Positions 45,222 to 56,636 of a stretch of 64,000 bases of DNA are shown here, one piece after another; the stretch's first letter is position 1; each line of letters opens with the position of its first letter. The notes under the pieces are model-generated. The model did not search any database, was not told the origin of the DNA, and saw nothing but the letters and a program-made list of their open reading frames with translations. The stretch is taken from NCBI RefSeq assembly GCF_003473485.1, contig NC_053047.1, forward strand, positions 1,751,001 to 1,815,000. Direction: 5' to 3'. The position numbers and the translations under genes were made by a program. The DNA is from Medicago truncatula (lineage: Eukaryota; Streptophyta; Magnoliopsida; Fabales; Fabaceae).

Positions 45222-48200
45222 ATGAGAAGAAGATGGTCCTTTTACAAGGATGTTTTGCCACCTGTGGTGATCATAGGACAGGAAACTATTGAAATGGCTT
45301 TACTCACTTTGTTCAAAGCAGCCACACTTCAAGGGATGAACAATCATGTCTTTGTTGCCTATGCTTATGCTATTGGTACTGCTATTCTCCTTCCTATCAC
45401 TTTTTTTAGAAGAAGGTAAGTTTGTCAGAATCACGGTGTTAGAACAACATATGTATACAACAACTTAGTACATGTTTAGATTGACGGTAAATTTGTCAGG
45501 TTCATCACACTGTACCATCAAGATTTTGACAAAAAACAGTTTTGGAAACTCATCGTGATTTGAAACTTACACTTAGCAATTACATTTCACTTAACAAAAG
45601 TTACAGTATCTTCGTGATTTTGTCAAACTATATGCGATTTCAAACACGCACTTAGTATTTATACAGACTAATTTCTTCTTGTTTTTTCTTATGATGTCTG
45701 TTTGCAGATTGCTTCCACCACTAAGTTTCTCCACAATATTGAAAAGTGTGCTTCTTGGAGCAATAGGGTAATGCCAAAATGATCTTATCCTTTACTCCAA
45801 TTATTGTTAATGTGTCTTTTAGTATACTACTACCTCGTTCTTTATTATAGGAGACAGTTCACTTTCTAGGTTCATTGAGTAACTGATGTATCTGGTCTAT
45901 ATGATAGATCAGATACATCAGTTACTCAGTGAACCGAAAAGTGAATTGTCTCTTATAATAAGAAACAGATGTAGTAGTAATTTTGTCTCCGGATGAAATA
46001 GTGATTGTTTACAAAATTTACCTCCTAATCAAACTCCGTATTACCAAGGTCTATTTCTCCACGGTTAGTTAGTTTTGGTGAAATTGGTCTCTTTATTTAA
46101 TATTATGCTTATGATGGTTTGTGTTCATATTATGCAGATGTTCAGCTCAGATTTTGGGGTATATTGGTATTAACTACAGTTCTCCAACACTTGCTTCAGC
46201 AATTGGTAATCTGGTACCTGCTTTCACTTTCATTCTAGCTGTCATTTTCAGGTTTGATAATTAGTATATTTGAGTTTTTCAGATTCTTATCATTTTAAAC
46301 GAAGTTATTTAATTTTGAGTGAAGACTCATTTTAATCTCTAACAAAAACTATGAGTTAAAATTTTATGAAGTTATTTCATGCAGTGATTTGATTAACTTC
46401 TATATGAACATGTTAGTTTATAGTCCACTTATTTGTTTTCTTGTTATCATTGCAATTAAGGATGGAAAAGTTAGCTGCAAAGAGTAGAAGTAGCAATGCA
46501 AAGGTAGTAGGAAGCATAATATCAATAGCAGGTGCTTTTGTGATGACTTTCTACAAAGGACCGTCGATCATGAATTCTTCATCACTTCATCAACCAGCTG
46601 GCTTTCTCATGGCAGTGGATTCAAGTTGGGCGATTGGTGGCATTCTGCTAACAATTGACTTCTTTCTGCTATCGCTACGCTACATTTTTCAGGTAGGATT
46701 AGTATTATGCAAAATGAGAGACGTTATACTTTAAGAATTGAAGTTCGGAAACATATGAAACACTGAAAGAGTCATGAACATTAAATACTACACTGACATG
46801 TAGAAAATGTAAGTGATCATTGAATGTAACTACGAGGAAAATTGAACCGAACTGTTAAAATAGTTCGGTAAAATTGAACAGAACCTTTAATGGTTCGTCT
46901 TGAACTAATATAAACGTTCGATGCACCTATTATGTGATTTCAAACCAAACATGATCGACGTTAAAAAAAATGAACTATACTTTTTATAACCTTACTGATT
47001 CTTTCTGAACCAAACTGTTTCAAATTGCTTCCAAAACCAATCCAAATTGAATGTCAGAGTTGTTTATAAAAGTACTAAAAAAAAACGAACCGAATGACAC
47101 TGAAAAGAACTGAATTGTTACAGATAGTTCACGAGCTGAACCTGTTCAATTTGTGAACTGTCAGTCACAGTTCAGTTTGGTTCAATTTGATGGTTTGGTT
47201 TTCAATTTATTTTCAACCTAAATGTAACCACACGTGTCTACGTCGGTGCTACATAATATTTGCCAGAATGTGAAAATTGACTACCTCAATTCTCTCATCA
47301 TTTATATTTCATAAATGAGAGCTTAAAAAATTTTAATTCTAAAAAGTTTCAGTTCATAATCCTATATTCATTTCACAGGTGCATATCTTGAAAGAGTTCC
47401 CTGACGAAGTAACTTTAGTCTTGTTATACACCATTACTGCCACCATCATATCAACAGTTGTAGCATTGTTATCAGTTCCAAATGCAAGTGCTTGGAAAAT
47501 AGGACTAAATCTCTCACTCATCTCCATTGTTTCTTCTGTAAGATACTATTGCTGCACTTTGACCAAAAACATGTACTTTGACCAAAAATAGTGTAGTTTA
47601 TTGATGTCACATTTCTTTTTCCAGGGCATATTTGGGAAATTTATCAGCAGTACAGCTATTGCATGGTCATTGAACATGAAGGGGGCTGTCTATGTAACCT
47701 CATTCAAGCCTCTACAAATTGTTATTTCTGTTGGCTTAGGAGTTATATTCCTTGGTGATATTCTTCATATTGGAAGGTATGGTTAATTTAATTTAATTTT
47801 TGCATTTAAGCTATGGAATCAACTTATGGACTTGTCATAAACTACTTTCATAAATCTCTTTGAAACTATGAAGTACAAATGCTCCTTGGATTAGGCGTGT
47901 CCGGATGTCGGATATCATACCATGCCCGACACTGACACGATAATCATTGAATTATATCATTTTCTCAAATTATTATTGGTGATGACATGTCCGTGTATGT
48001 GTCGTGTCCAATGTCCGTGTCTGAGTCTGTGCTTCGTAGCTTTGAAACAATCTGATTAGTACTAAAGTCAGTTTATAAACTCAAATAAGTTGATCCAAAC
48101 CATGTCGGTGTATTCCTAAAAAATTTAGAATTGTTTCTTCTCATTTCTCATATTCCAACTTAATGATATAGTTATTGAAGTGTTCATTTGTGTATATTTT

Positions 48201-48388
48201 TTTCATTGTGCAGTATAATTGGAGCCACAATAATCACAATTGGTCTTTATGCTGTATTATGGGGCAAAGCAACAGAAAAGATAGAGGAAGATGTTGGTAG
48301 CCTAGAGTCACCATCTATAGAGAATGCACCTCTTTTACAAAGTTATAGAACTGAAACATTTGAAAAGAAAACAAATGGAAATATTTAA
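45222..48388 (+). CDS. WAT1-related / nodulin MtN21-like EamA transporter, copy C (361 aa)
   Basis: Exons: 45222-45415, 45708-45767, 46138-46251, 46461-46692, 47379-47537, 47625-47776, 48214-48388. It has the same phases as its neighbours. Exon 2 is 6 bp shorter, so the loop after TM2 reads RRRLLPPLS rather than RRRSRVVPPLS. TM1 reads [20 protein letters not shown], shared with copy D. Exon 4 ends SLRYIFQ instead of SLWYIL[M/L/V]. Exon 6 has [20 protein letters not shown]. The tail keeps an acidic di-leucine (ENAPLL). A Stowaway-like MITE sits in intron 2. It is probably functional: all splice sites are intact and the frame is open. Confidence 0.9.
45827..45977. mobile_element. Palindromic Stowaway-like MITE in intron 2 of copy C
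   Basis: CTACTACCTCGTTCTTTATTATAGGAGACA... is inverted as ...TGTCTCTTATAATAAGAAACAGATGTAGTAG. The interior (GGTTCATTGAGTAACTGATGTATCTG) also pairs with its inverse, giving a near-complete 150-bp hairpin. It is flanked by TA dinucleotides. Confidence 0.8.
46840..47225. repeat. Dispersed 'GGTTCGGTT' repeat in intron 4 of copy C
   Basis: GAACCGAACTGTTAAAATAGTTCGGTAAAATTGAACAGAAC and following text recurs, diverged, in intron 6 of copy D (53590-53960). The element is rich in GAACCG/CGGTTC words and partly folds on itself. The family is unknown; the insertion points differ between the two genes, so it is not simply inherited by duplication. Confidence 0.5.
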
Positions 48389-48524
48389 AAGAGTGAATAC
48401 GCTTGTTAGTCCTTTAATTTATGCATATTGATCAACTTGGTCCTTGGATTTTTTGAAATAGCTAAATAGTCCCTCAATTTCATTGACGTCTATCAAATAA
48501 GTCCCTTCGTCAAGTTTAGATGTT

Positions 48525-48700
48525 AGACAAGCTGACATGTATTGAAAATGCCCTTCAATCAACCTGTTTATTTAGATCAACCAGGTTGTAGATATAGCAT
48601 AAATCTTAATTCTTGTGGTGTATATGAAATCTGTTTTGTTTTTACTTGTGACTTTTATTTTACTTCAACTTGTTTGGTTAAGGGTTTGAGTGATAACTCA
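48525..48700. repeat. Segment duplicated downstream of copies C and D
   Basis: About 175 bp (GCTGACATGTATTGAAAATGC...CAACCTGTTTATTTAGAT...GTGACTTTTATTTTACTTCAACTT) recurs at 54815-55005 after copy D. It shows that the tandem duplication unit includes several hundred bp past the stop codon. No coding function is evident. Confidence 0.65.
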
Positions 48701-48994
48701 GGCACACATTTGATTAATTCAGGCACCGAAACTTTAGGAATAAGATCATATTTAAAGTCAATAAGTGAATCAAATTGAAATGAAGTGTGCAAATAAACCA
48801 TGTGATAGGGGGTACTTGTTTTTGTTGGTTTGCAAGGACATCAATTATTAAAGGAAAGTTATGTTCTTGGAAAATAATAGTTGGAAATCCATTATTCGTT
48901 TTACACCTTACCGACATAAAAATTGAGAAAGTAATATGATAGATACTATAAGAATAGAGATAACGAGAAAATAAAATGTTGAATAAGTGTAGTT

Positions 48995-49358
48995 AAAAAT
49001 AAAGGTTTGATAACAGTTTTTGTCACTAAGTTTTATAAAGTTGTGATTTTGGTCACCTAATAAAATAAAATACAATCCGACCCTCTAAGTATTGTTCCTT
49101 TTGCATTTTTGACACCGAGACCAATTTTGACAAAGTCAATGCTGATGTGGACGCCACATGTGATATTCTATTTATTTATTAAAAAATATTTTTGAATTAA
49201 AAAAAATTACACACATGGCGTCCACATCAGCATTGACTTGGTCAAAATGGCAAAAGTGGCAGTAGTTAGAGGGCTGAATTGTATTTTATTTTGTTAGGGG
49301 TTAAAATCGCAACTTTCTAATACTTAGAGCTCAAAACTGCTATTAAACCAAAAATAAA
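48995..49358. mobile_element. Mutator-like palindromic MITE with perfect 9-bp target-site duplication
   Basis: Element 49004-49349 (346 bp), flanked by AAAAATAAA (48995-49003 and 49350-49358). Termini are GGTTT[G/A]ATA[A/G]CAGTTTT inverted. Matching inner arms include TCAATGCTGATGTGGACGCCA and its inverse TGGCGTCCACATCAGCATTGA. It is non-coding and lies in the C-D spacer. Confidence 0.8.
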
Positions 49359-50040
49359 ATAAAGTGTTGATAATTGTATGCGAATTTTCCCTAAAATATA
49401 TCTATATATATATATATATGCGAATTTGAGGTATATCTAGCCCACAGGGATTCTGGACTTCGTTAATATCATTACTTTGTTTTTTTTTTTTTTTACGAAT
49501 AGTACATTGACTAGACTCACTCCAACTTAAGCATTGAGAAATTGAGTATTACATAACCAAACTAAAGCACTTTGGTGCGACTCAACATGAGTATTTTCAA
49601 TGGATCCATACCGCTATTTCACTTTGAAATAACTCATTCTTTTTTAGTCCGTTAGCGCAACTTTTAAAACTTATATTGAGTCTCACAACTTAAACCAACG
49701 TATTAATAGTTTACGTAGATTTCCTTTTATATGCATTTATCAAATAAAAAACAAAAGAAATGTTTTTTTATTCTCAACAATCAAAATACATGCTTTGTGT
49801 CAGAGAGTGCGCTAAAATCCACAAATCAACTTCCTTTCATTTTGAGCCTTTCACTTCAAAACCATTATCAGAAAATTTTCTTGTATAACATGACAAAATA
49901 TATTATAAGCACGTTTTCTATATATGATAATAATTAAAGAGTAACAACAGCCTTATCTTTCATTTTGGTTTTTGGTTCAAAAAATGGTCCAAATCAAAAC
50001 ATTACCATAAAAAGCAATTAGAAATTCTGAAGTTCACCAA
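49359..50040. other. Spacer and 5' flank of copy D
   Basis: A short (TA)n at 49402-49419. A block at about 49505-49630 recurs before copy E at about 55632-55770 (CTAGACTCAC...AACATGAGTATTTTCAATGG type), marking the upstream part of the duplication unit. The 68-codon frame at 49731-49937 has no domain. Confidence 0.5.
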
Positions 50041-50071
50041 GGTTTGTAATTGTTGTGTAAGTGATAGAAAC

Positions 50072-53000
50072 ATGACAAGAAGATGGTCCTTTTACATGGA
50101 TGTTTTGCCAATTTTAGTGATCATAGGACAGGAAACTATTGAAATGGCTTTACTCACTTTGTTCAAAGCAGCCACAAATCAAGGGATGAACAACCATGTC
50201 TTTGTTGCTTATTCTTATGCTGTTGGTACTTCTGTTCTTCTTCCTGTCACACTTTTCACTAGAAGTAGAAGGTTCACATTTATCTATTGCAATTTTCATT
50301 AACATTCAACATATTTATATAACTTAGTAAATGTTTGAATTGACGGTGAGTTTGACAGAATCACGCTATAAGAATTTTGGCAACAAGGTGCTACCAAGAT
50401 TTTCTCAAATTCACCGTGATTTTAACAAAATCCACCCTTGATTAATTTCTTTATGTTTTGCATTTCATATCTCTTTGCAGGTCAATAGTGGTTTCTCCAC
50501 TCAGTTTCTCCATAGTATGCAAAATTGTACTTCTTGGTGCAATAGGGTAATGCCAAAAATGGCCTTATACTTTACTACAATATTTGATTTGACAGTTAGG
50601 GTAAAAGTTAACTATCACATTAGTCTCTTTGGAGATATTATTAAATAGGTCCTTGAGATTTACGAGTATTTCGAAAAAGTCTCTGACTCTATTAAACTAT
50701 TAAGTTGGTCTCTATACTCTACCACTTAATATCGATTAAGTGCCAATATTTTAACTACTTACTATCAATTTGGTCTCTAAGTTTATCCGATTACTAACAA
50801 TTTAGTCCCTAACATATTCTTTAAAGGATTAATATGAGTAAATTTAACAGAGTCGAGAGACTTTTTTGAAATATTCATAAAGTCAAAGATGTATTTGAAA
50901 GCGACCTATAAAATCAAGGTCTAACTTGAAGGTTTACTCGACCTTTAAGTGTCCTAGTAATTTGGTCCTTGACCGAAACAATCTTCGGTGGAAGTTTACT
51001 TATTTTCGGGTCAAACTTCAGACTATCAGAGCCCCTTTATAAGACAAAAAATATACTAGTAATTTTGTTATAGCTAGTATTGATGTTAGTTTGATTTGGT
51101 CAAAGGGTGTCATTAATTGTATGCTTTTGATGGTTTTTGTTTCATGTTTTGGAATTTTTTGGGACCGTTATGCAGATGTTCATCTCAGGTTCTGGGGTAT
51201 ATTGGTATTAATTACAGTTCTCCAACACTTGCTTCAGCACTTGCTAATCTAATACCTGCTTTCACTTTCATGCTAGCTGTCACATTCAGGTTTGCTAGTT
51301 AGTATATTGAGTAAATAGGCAATTACAATTACCTTTGACGTTAACAAAACTTCAATTACACTTCTAAAATTGCATAACGTTAGTCAATTTTATTCCTCCT
51401 GAAATTGCATAACGTTAGTCAAGGGGTAATTGAAGTTTTATTATTGTTAAAAGGCTTAATTGCACTTTTGGACCCCTATCTTTCCAAAAGTTGCGGTTAT
51501 AACCTCCTAACTAATTTAAATACAAAATAGCCCCATATGTTTTGATTTTTTGGTAGTTTTGGACCCCCAGTCCATTAGTGAGGTGCCACGTGGCCCCCTA
51601 AATAATACACGTGGCACCTCACTAATGGACAGGGGGTCCAAAACTGCCAAAGAATCAAAACATAAGGGGCTGTTTTGTATTTAAATTAGTTAGGGGGTCA
51701 TAACCGCAACTTTTGGAAAGATAGGGGTTCAAAAATGCAATTAAGCCTTGTTAAAATGGTAATTGACGAAACTTACAATTTCAAGAGGATAATTGCCTAT
51801 TTACTCTTAGTATATTTGAATTTGCTAGTTAGTACATTTATGAAACATCTCAGTCTATTGTCCACTTATTTTGTTTCCTCTTATCATTGCAATTAAGGAT
51901 GGAAAAGTTAGCTGCAAAGAGTAGAAGTAGTAATGCCAAGGTAATGGGAAGCATAATATCAATAGCAGGTGCTTTTGTGTTAACTTTCTACAAAGGACCA
52001 CCCATCATGAATTTCTCATCACTTCATCAATCAATTGGCTTTCTCAAGTCAGTAGATTCAAGTTGGGATGTCATTGCTGGCATTCTCCTGATAGTTGACT
52101 ATTTTCTGTCTTCACTATGGTACATTTTAGTGGTAAGTAGGGTAGGATTAATATTATGCAAAATGAGAGAAAATGGAAATGATTGACACAGTCACGAACA
52201 CCAGACATAATACTGACACTAGCACGTAGACACGAATAGTCATTTGAGAAAGAGAAATGATATTTGTACAACCACTTTATGACAACTTTCTCTTACATAC
52301 TTACATTATACTCTTATTCTCTCTCTTACTTTTTCTCTCTTCATTGTTTTTGACCAATGAAAAGAGAGAAAAAAGAGGTTGTCACAAAAGTTGTTTCAAA
52401 TAGATGTTCAAATATCACTACTCTTTGAGAAAATGGAAATGATTGAATTTAACATGCATGTCTATGTCCGACACCAGCACGTGCCAGACATCGATACATG
52501 TTGGACACTGAACACGTTTTCAATATGAAGTATCAGTGCTACATAGTATTTACTAGAATGTATAATTCTTTTTTTAAATGTTACTTTTTTTTCTTTTCCA
52601 TAGAATCCAAATCCTTTACAAGTAAATATTTCTTCATTTCTTGTTATTTAATGGGATCATCAAAATTTTAGTACTGAAAAGTTTCAGTTCCTTTATTCAT
52701 TTCACAGGTACATATCATGAAAGAGTTCCCAGATGAACTAACTCTAACCTTGCTTTACACCACAACTGCCACCATCATATCTATAGTTGTAGCTTTGTTA
52801 TCAGTTCCAAATGCAAGTGCTTGGAAAATAGGACTGAATCTCTCACTTATCTCCATTGTTTCTTCTGTAAGATACTCGCAAAACTACTTCTACACTGACC
52901 AAAAAATTTGAGTTGTGTTATTTTGAAGCACAAATTTGATATCAAAATTTAACATTAACCAATTATCTGGTTAACCACGACTTTGAACTTCGTCAACCTC

Positions 53001-54300
53001 TACTATAGTGTTCAAATATAAATAGACCGATTAACTATTTAAATTGTGTTCAAATATAAATGGTATTCATTAATCATAGTTTAAGTTCCAATATACTTTT
53101 GTAAACCGAAGTTAACAAATTTGTGGTTAATTGGGTTGAGTGAACGATTAATAAGATGCGACACTTGATAAATCAGTCACGGGACGTAATTAAGCACATA
53201 TTTGAATTGTGTTAACCATCTTAGTAGTTTTATGCTTTTGATGTCAAATTGTTTGTTGAAACTTGAAATATCATTTATAAAATATTTAAACCTCTTAAGG
53301 TTGTGTACTTCATTGATGACACGTCTCTTTTTCTAGGCTATTTTTGGAAAGTTTATAGGCATTGCAGTTTGTGCTTGGACAGTTCGCTTAAAGGGGGCAG
53401 TCTATGTAACCTCATTCAAGCCACTTCAAATTGTTATTTCTGCTGGCTTAGGTGTTATGTTTCTTGGTGATACTCTTCATGTTGGAAGGTATAGTAAATT
53501 CAATTTTTGCATTTGATTCTTGGCTCCCACCGGATATTTAATAGTCTACTCAATAATTAATATCAATGGTTTATATGGGATATTCTTGGTTCGGTTCAGA
53601 AAGGAAGATTGAACTGAACTGTTACAACAATTCGATAAAATTCAACTGAATTGTTAATGGTTCGTTCCAAACCGTTTAGTGCACCGATTATGTGGTTTTC
53701 AACCGAGCTGAAAATACCTTTACAAAAAAACCGAACTGATTCTTTTTGGAATCAAACTTGAAATACCTTTAACAAAAACCGTATTGATTTTTTGTGGACC
53801 GACATGTACAACATTGCTATCATCAAACCAATAATAAGGGCTTTTGAAAGAAAAAAATAAAAAACTAAAAACCAAAACAGAATTGTGTTAAACTAAACTG
53901 AATCAAAATGAAAATAACCGAACTTCAGCTCTGTTGGTGAACTATTGATCACATTTTGGGGTTTCGTTGTGGTTTTATTCGGTTTAAAGTTTCAGTTCGA
54001 TTTTTAGTTTTCTTTCACAACCACATGTGGAACCTGCATGATTTTTCAACTTATTTGAGTTTATCTACTAGTATAAGTCGATTGTTAAAAGTGTTCATTT
54101 GTATATATTTTTTTTCATTGTGCAGTATAATTGGAGCCACAATAGTATCGATTGGCCTTTATGCTATATTATGGGGCAAAGCTACAGAAGAGATAGAGGA
54201 AGATGTTGGTAGTTTGGAGTCACCATCTAATGAGAATGCACCTCTTTTGCAAAGCTCTAGAACTCACACTTTTGACAATAAAACAAATGGAACTGTTTAA
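50072..54300 (+). CDS. WAT1-related / nodulin MtN21-like EamA transporter, copy D (366 aa)
   Basis: Exons: 50072-50271, 50481-50546, 51176-51289, 51898-52132, 52708-52866, 53337-53488, 54126-54300. Exon 1 is 6 bp longer than in A-C (TRSRR before the junction) and exon 4 has one extra codon (SSWDVIAG). TM1 reads [20 protein letters not shown], as in copy C. AATNQGMN replaces AATLQGMN. Exon 6 reads [20 protein letters not shown], and GLYAILWGK precedes the tail, which keeps ENAPLL. Intron 3 begins 20 bp before a nested pair of Mutator-like MITEs. Splice sites and frame are intact, so the gene is probably functional. Substrate unknown. Confidence 0.9.
50590..50960. mobile_element. Degenerate fold-back element in intron 2 of copy D
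   Basis: Left text (TAGGTCC...ACGAGTATTTCGAAAAAGTCTCTGACTCTATTAAA) is loosely the inverse of the right text (TTTAACAGAGTCGAGAGACTTTTTTGAAATATTCATAAAG...). The phrasing 'gtctctaa/ggtccttga' resembles the other fold-back MITEs. The ends are not clear. Confidence 0.4.
51299..51816. mobile_element. Outer Mutator-like MITE in intron 3 of copy D, carrying a second MITE
   Basis: Outer element 51309-51806 with terminal inverted repeats GAGTAAATAGGCAATTA. It is flanked by TTAGTATATT (51299-51308 and 51807-51816; 9 bp is the usual Mutator length, the tenth base may be chance). Left-arm words (ATTGCATAACGTTAGTCAA) occur twice in tandem. The element is split by the inner MITE at 51453-51747. It lies 20 bp past the exon 3 donor without harming the splice site. 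Confidence 0.8.
51444..51756. mobile_element. Inner Mutator-like MITE nested in the outer one
   Basis: Element 51453-51747 (295 bp) with perfect 9-bp flanks TTGTTAAAA (51444-51452 and 51748-51756). Termini are GGCTTAATTGCA, inverted as TGCAATTAAGCC. The arms are nearly perfect inverse copies (TAGTGAGGTGCCACGTG against CACGTGGCACCTCACTA), leaving a ~15-bp loop. Higher arm identity than the outer element shows it is younger. Confidence 0.88.
52185..52570. repeat. Dispersed 'GTCCGACACC' repeat fragments, intron 4 of copy D
   Basis: Words such as ATGTCCGACACCAGCACGTG and CATGTTGGACACTGAACACG occur at about 52185-52240 and 52440-52560. Similar text is found at 47890-48045 in intron 6 of copy C (GTGTCCGGATGTCGG, GTGTCGTGTCCAATGTCCGTG). 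These look like pieces of one dispersed legume repeat. Confidence 0.45.
53590..53960. repeat. Dispersed 'GGTTCGGTT' repeat in intron 6 of copy D
   Basis: Related to 46840-47225. Shared words include GAACTGAACTGTTA, TTAATGGTTCGT and GTGCACCGATTATGTGGTTT. Confidence 0.5.
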
Positions 54301-54559
54301 AATATGGTTATCAAATCGAGATTCAAATATGAACTAGATTCCTTATATATTGAATTATGAATTAAATCCTAAGATGCATCCACGATAAAAATATAACATT
54401 TATTTTTGGTAAAAAAAAATTGACATTTTAATTCAAAAAACAAGTGATATATGTGAAATGATATCAACAATTAAATATGAAGTCAAATAACTAGTAAAAA
54501 TGATATTAATTCTAAGTACTAAAATCAACATATATACATTGAAAATGGAGTTTTAATTC

Positions 54560-54675
54560 CCGTGAGCATAGGTCACTTGGCGGTGACTATACATGAGCTG
54601 AAATTCAAAATCGAATCCCCACCTGTTCATCTGAATGTGAATTTCTAGCCACTAAACCACTTGATAAAAAAAAAA
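54560..54675 (+). mobile_element. Diverged Au-SINE-like element after copy D
   Basis: CGTGAGCATAGGTCACTTGGCGG (A-box region), a decayed B box (AAAATCGAATCCC), GTGAATTTCTAGCCACTAAACCACTTGAT and an A10 tail. The flanks GTTTTAAT / GTTTAAT are a weak target duplication. Confidence 0.55.
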
Positions 54676-55005
54676 GTTTAATGAACTCAAGGCAAAAATA
54701 AAATAGAAGAAAGAGATCATCAGTAGAAGTAATCTATAGGGAAAAAAGGATCAATAAAAGTATGAAGCTGAAGAAAGAAATCCATAAATATAAAACAAAT
54801 AAAATACTGTAGATAAGCTCACATGTATTAGAAATGCACATTGATCAACCTGTTTATTTAGATATCGTGAACAAGTTTTTCACTGATTAATCATGTTGTA
54901 GATAGCATAAATCTTGATTCCTATGGTGTATATGAAATCTGTTTTGTTTTCACTTTTTTTGTGACTTTTATTTTACTTCAACTTCTTTGGTTAAGGGTTT
55001 GAGTT

Positions 55006-56440
55006 TGATAATACATGCACACATGTGATTAGTTTTGCATTTTAGATACATAGGTCATCCCAAGCACTATATTATATTAGTAGTATTCCTACAAGGACTA
55101 AATTGATATTAGTATAATAAGAACATATTTGTTAAGTTTTTTTTAAAAGGTTAAAATGTATTCACCCTTATCTTATTATTTGAGCAAATTTTGGTTTATC
55201 CTTTATAAAAAACTTAAAATTCTCATCGTAAAATATAGATTATTTGATTTCCACCCACAAACACATCTAATTAGGTTACTTTGGTGATGTGTGGCATACT
55301 GAGTATGTAAATATTTTTTTTTTTAATTTCCAAATGGATTTAAACATTTACATCTCATCAAAAGATTAAAAAAAATAAAATCTTCATCATCAACAAAATT
55401 CATCTTCATCAAAGCTCATTCAGATCTTCATTATCTAAACTTAATTCTTCATTCAAATTCATTTAATAAACATCATCAACAAAATTGAAGTCTCTCTCAC
55501 ACACGCGCGTAGTAACACCATATGGAGAAACAAGTGATATAAAAGAAAAAAATAATAATAAAGTGTTAAATAAGTGTATGTGAATTTGAGATGTTGAATA
55601 ATTACTCGGTTTTTTCTTTGTTGGAAAAATAGCACATTGACTAGACTCACCCACTTAAACATTAAGAAATAGAAAATTCTATATTTGATCTTAGAGTACC
55701 ACCAATAAAGCAAATCAACATGAATATTTTAAGTGGGTTCACACCGCCATCTCACTTTAAACTAAATCATTTATTTTTTACTCAAGTGGTGCACCACCCT
55801 TAAATAATTTATATTAGATCCCACAACTTATACCAACATATTCAACATTTATTTTGTTGATCTCAAAACTCTGCATTTGACAATTTTTTATTCTCAAAAT
55901 ACATTGCTTTGTGTCAGAGAGCGTTACCTCAGGAAAGTAACGGTGCCACCAAGCTATCGTTCTACACAATACCTCCAATGGTGTGCATTGGCTAAAGATA
56001 CAAAATAATTTTAAAAATATAACAATATTTTCTTTTACAAGAAAAAAATGGTAATATAATGTCTATATATATGGTTTATTAAAAAAAAAAAGTATGTATA
56101 TGTTAATTGTTCGTCAGCCATTTTTTTAAGATTCTTTAATTCTAAATTATTTTTAGCAGCCAATTTGTCATTTTCATCATTGTTTTAATATTGCTATAAT
56201 GGACCCACTCTGGGCCCAATTTGTCATGGCTAAATATATGGTAACAAATACCGATATTTTATAAAAAGTTTGAGATATTTTGTCAAAATCATTATCGGAA
56301 ATTATTCTTATATAGTATGTCAAAAAATCAATATATAATATACTCTATCAATTTAATAGTAATAGCTTTATATTTTATTTTGGTTCAAAAAATGGTCAAA
56401 ATCAAAACCTGATCATCAAAACATGTCACAGAAATTCTGA
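55006..56440. other. Spacer between WAT1 copies D and E
   Basis: AT-rich. 55632-55770 and 56120-56460 match the upstream flanks of other copies. A GC-containing palindromic word ACACGCGCGT lies at 55500. The minus-strand frames here (84 and 63 codons) overlap each other and lack domains. Confidence 0.4.
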
Positions 56441-56481
56441 AGTTCATCAAGGTTTGTGATTGTTGTGCAAGTGACAGAAAC

Positions 56482-56636
56482 ATGACAAGAAGATGGTCAC
56501 TTTACATGGATGTTTTGCCACCTGTGGTGATTATAGGCAATGAATGTTCTGACATGGCTTTACTCACTTTGTTCAAAGCTGTAACACTTCAAGGGATGAA
56601 CAACCATGTCTTTATTGCTTATGCTTATGCTGTTGG
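56482..56636 (+). pseudogene. WAT1-related copy E, exon 1 cut by a copia LTR
   Basis: 155 bp of exon 1: [52 protein letters not shown]. The leader motif of the other copies precedes it. At 56636 the homology stops exactly where a TGAAGGTGAG LTR terminus begins; copies A-D continue with T[S/A][V/I/F]LLP. The interrupted part is fully conserved with no earlier damage, so the gene was probably intact when hit. The rest, if it survives, should lie beyond the window after the transposon. The 196-codon frame running into the LTR is a chance fusion. Confidence 0.88.
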
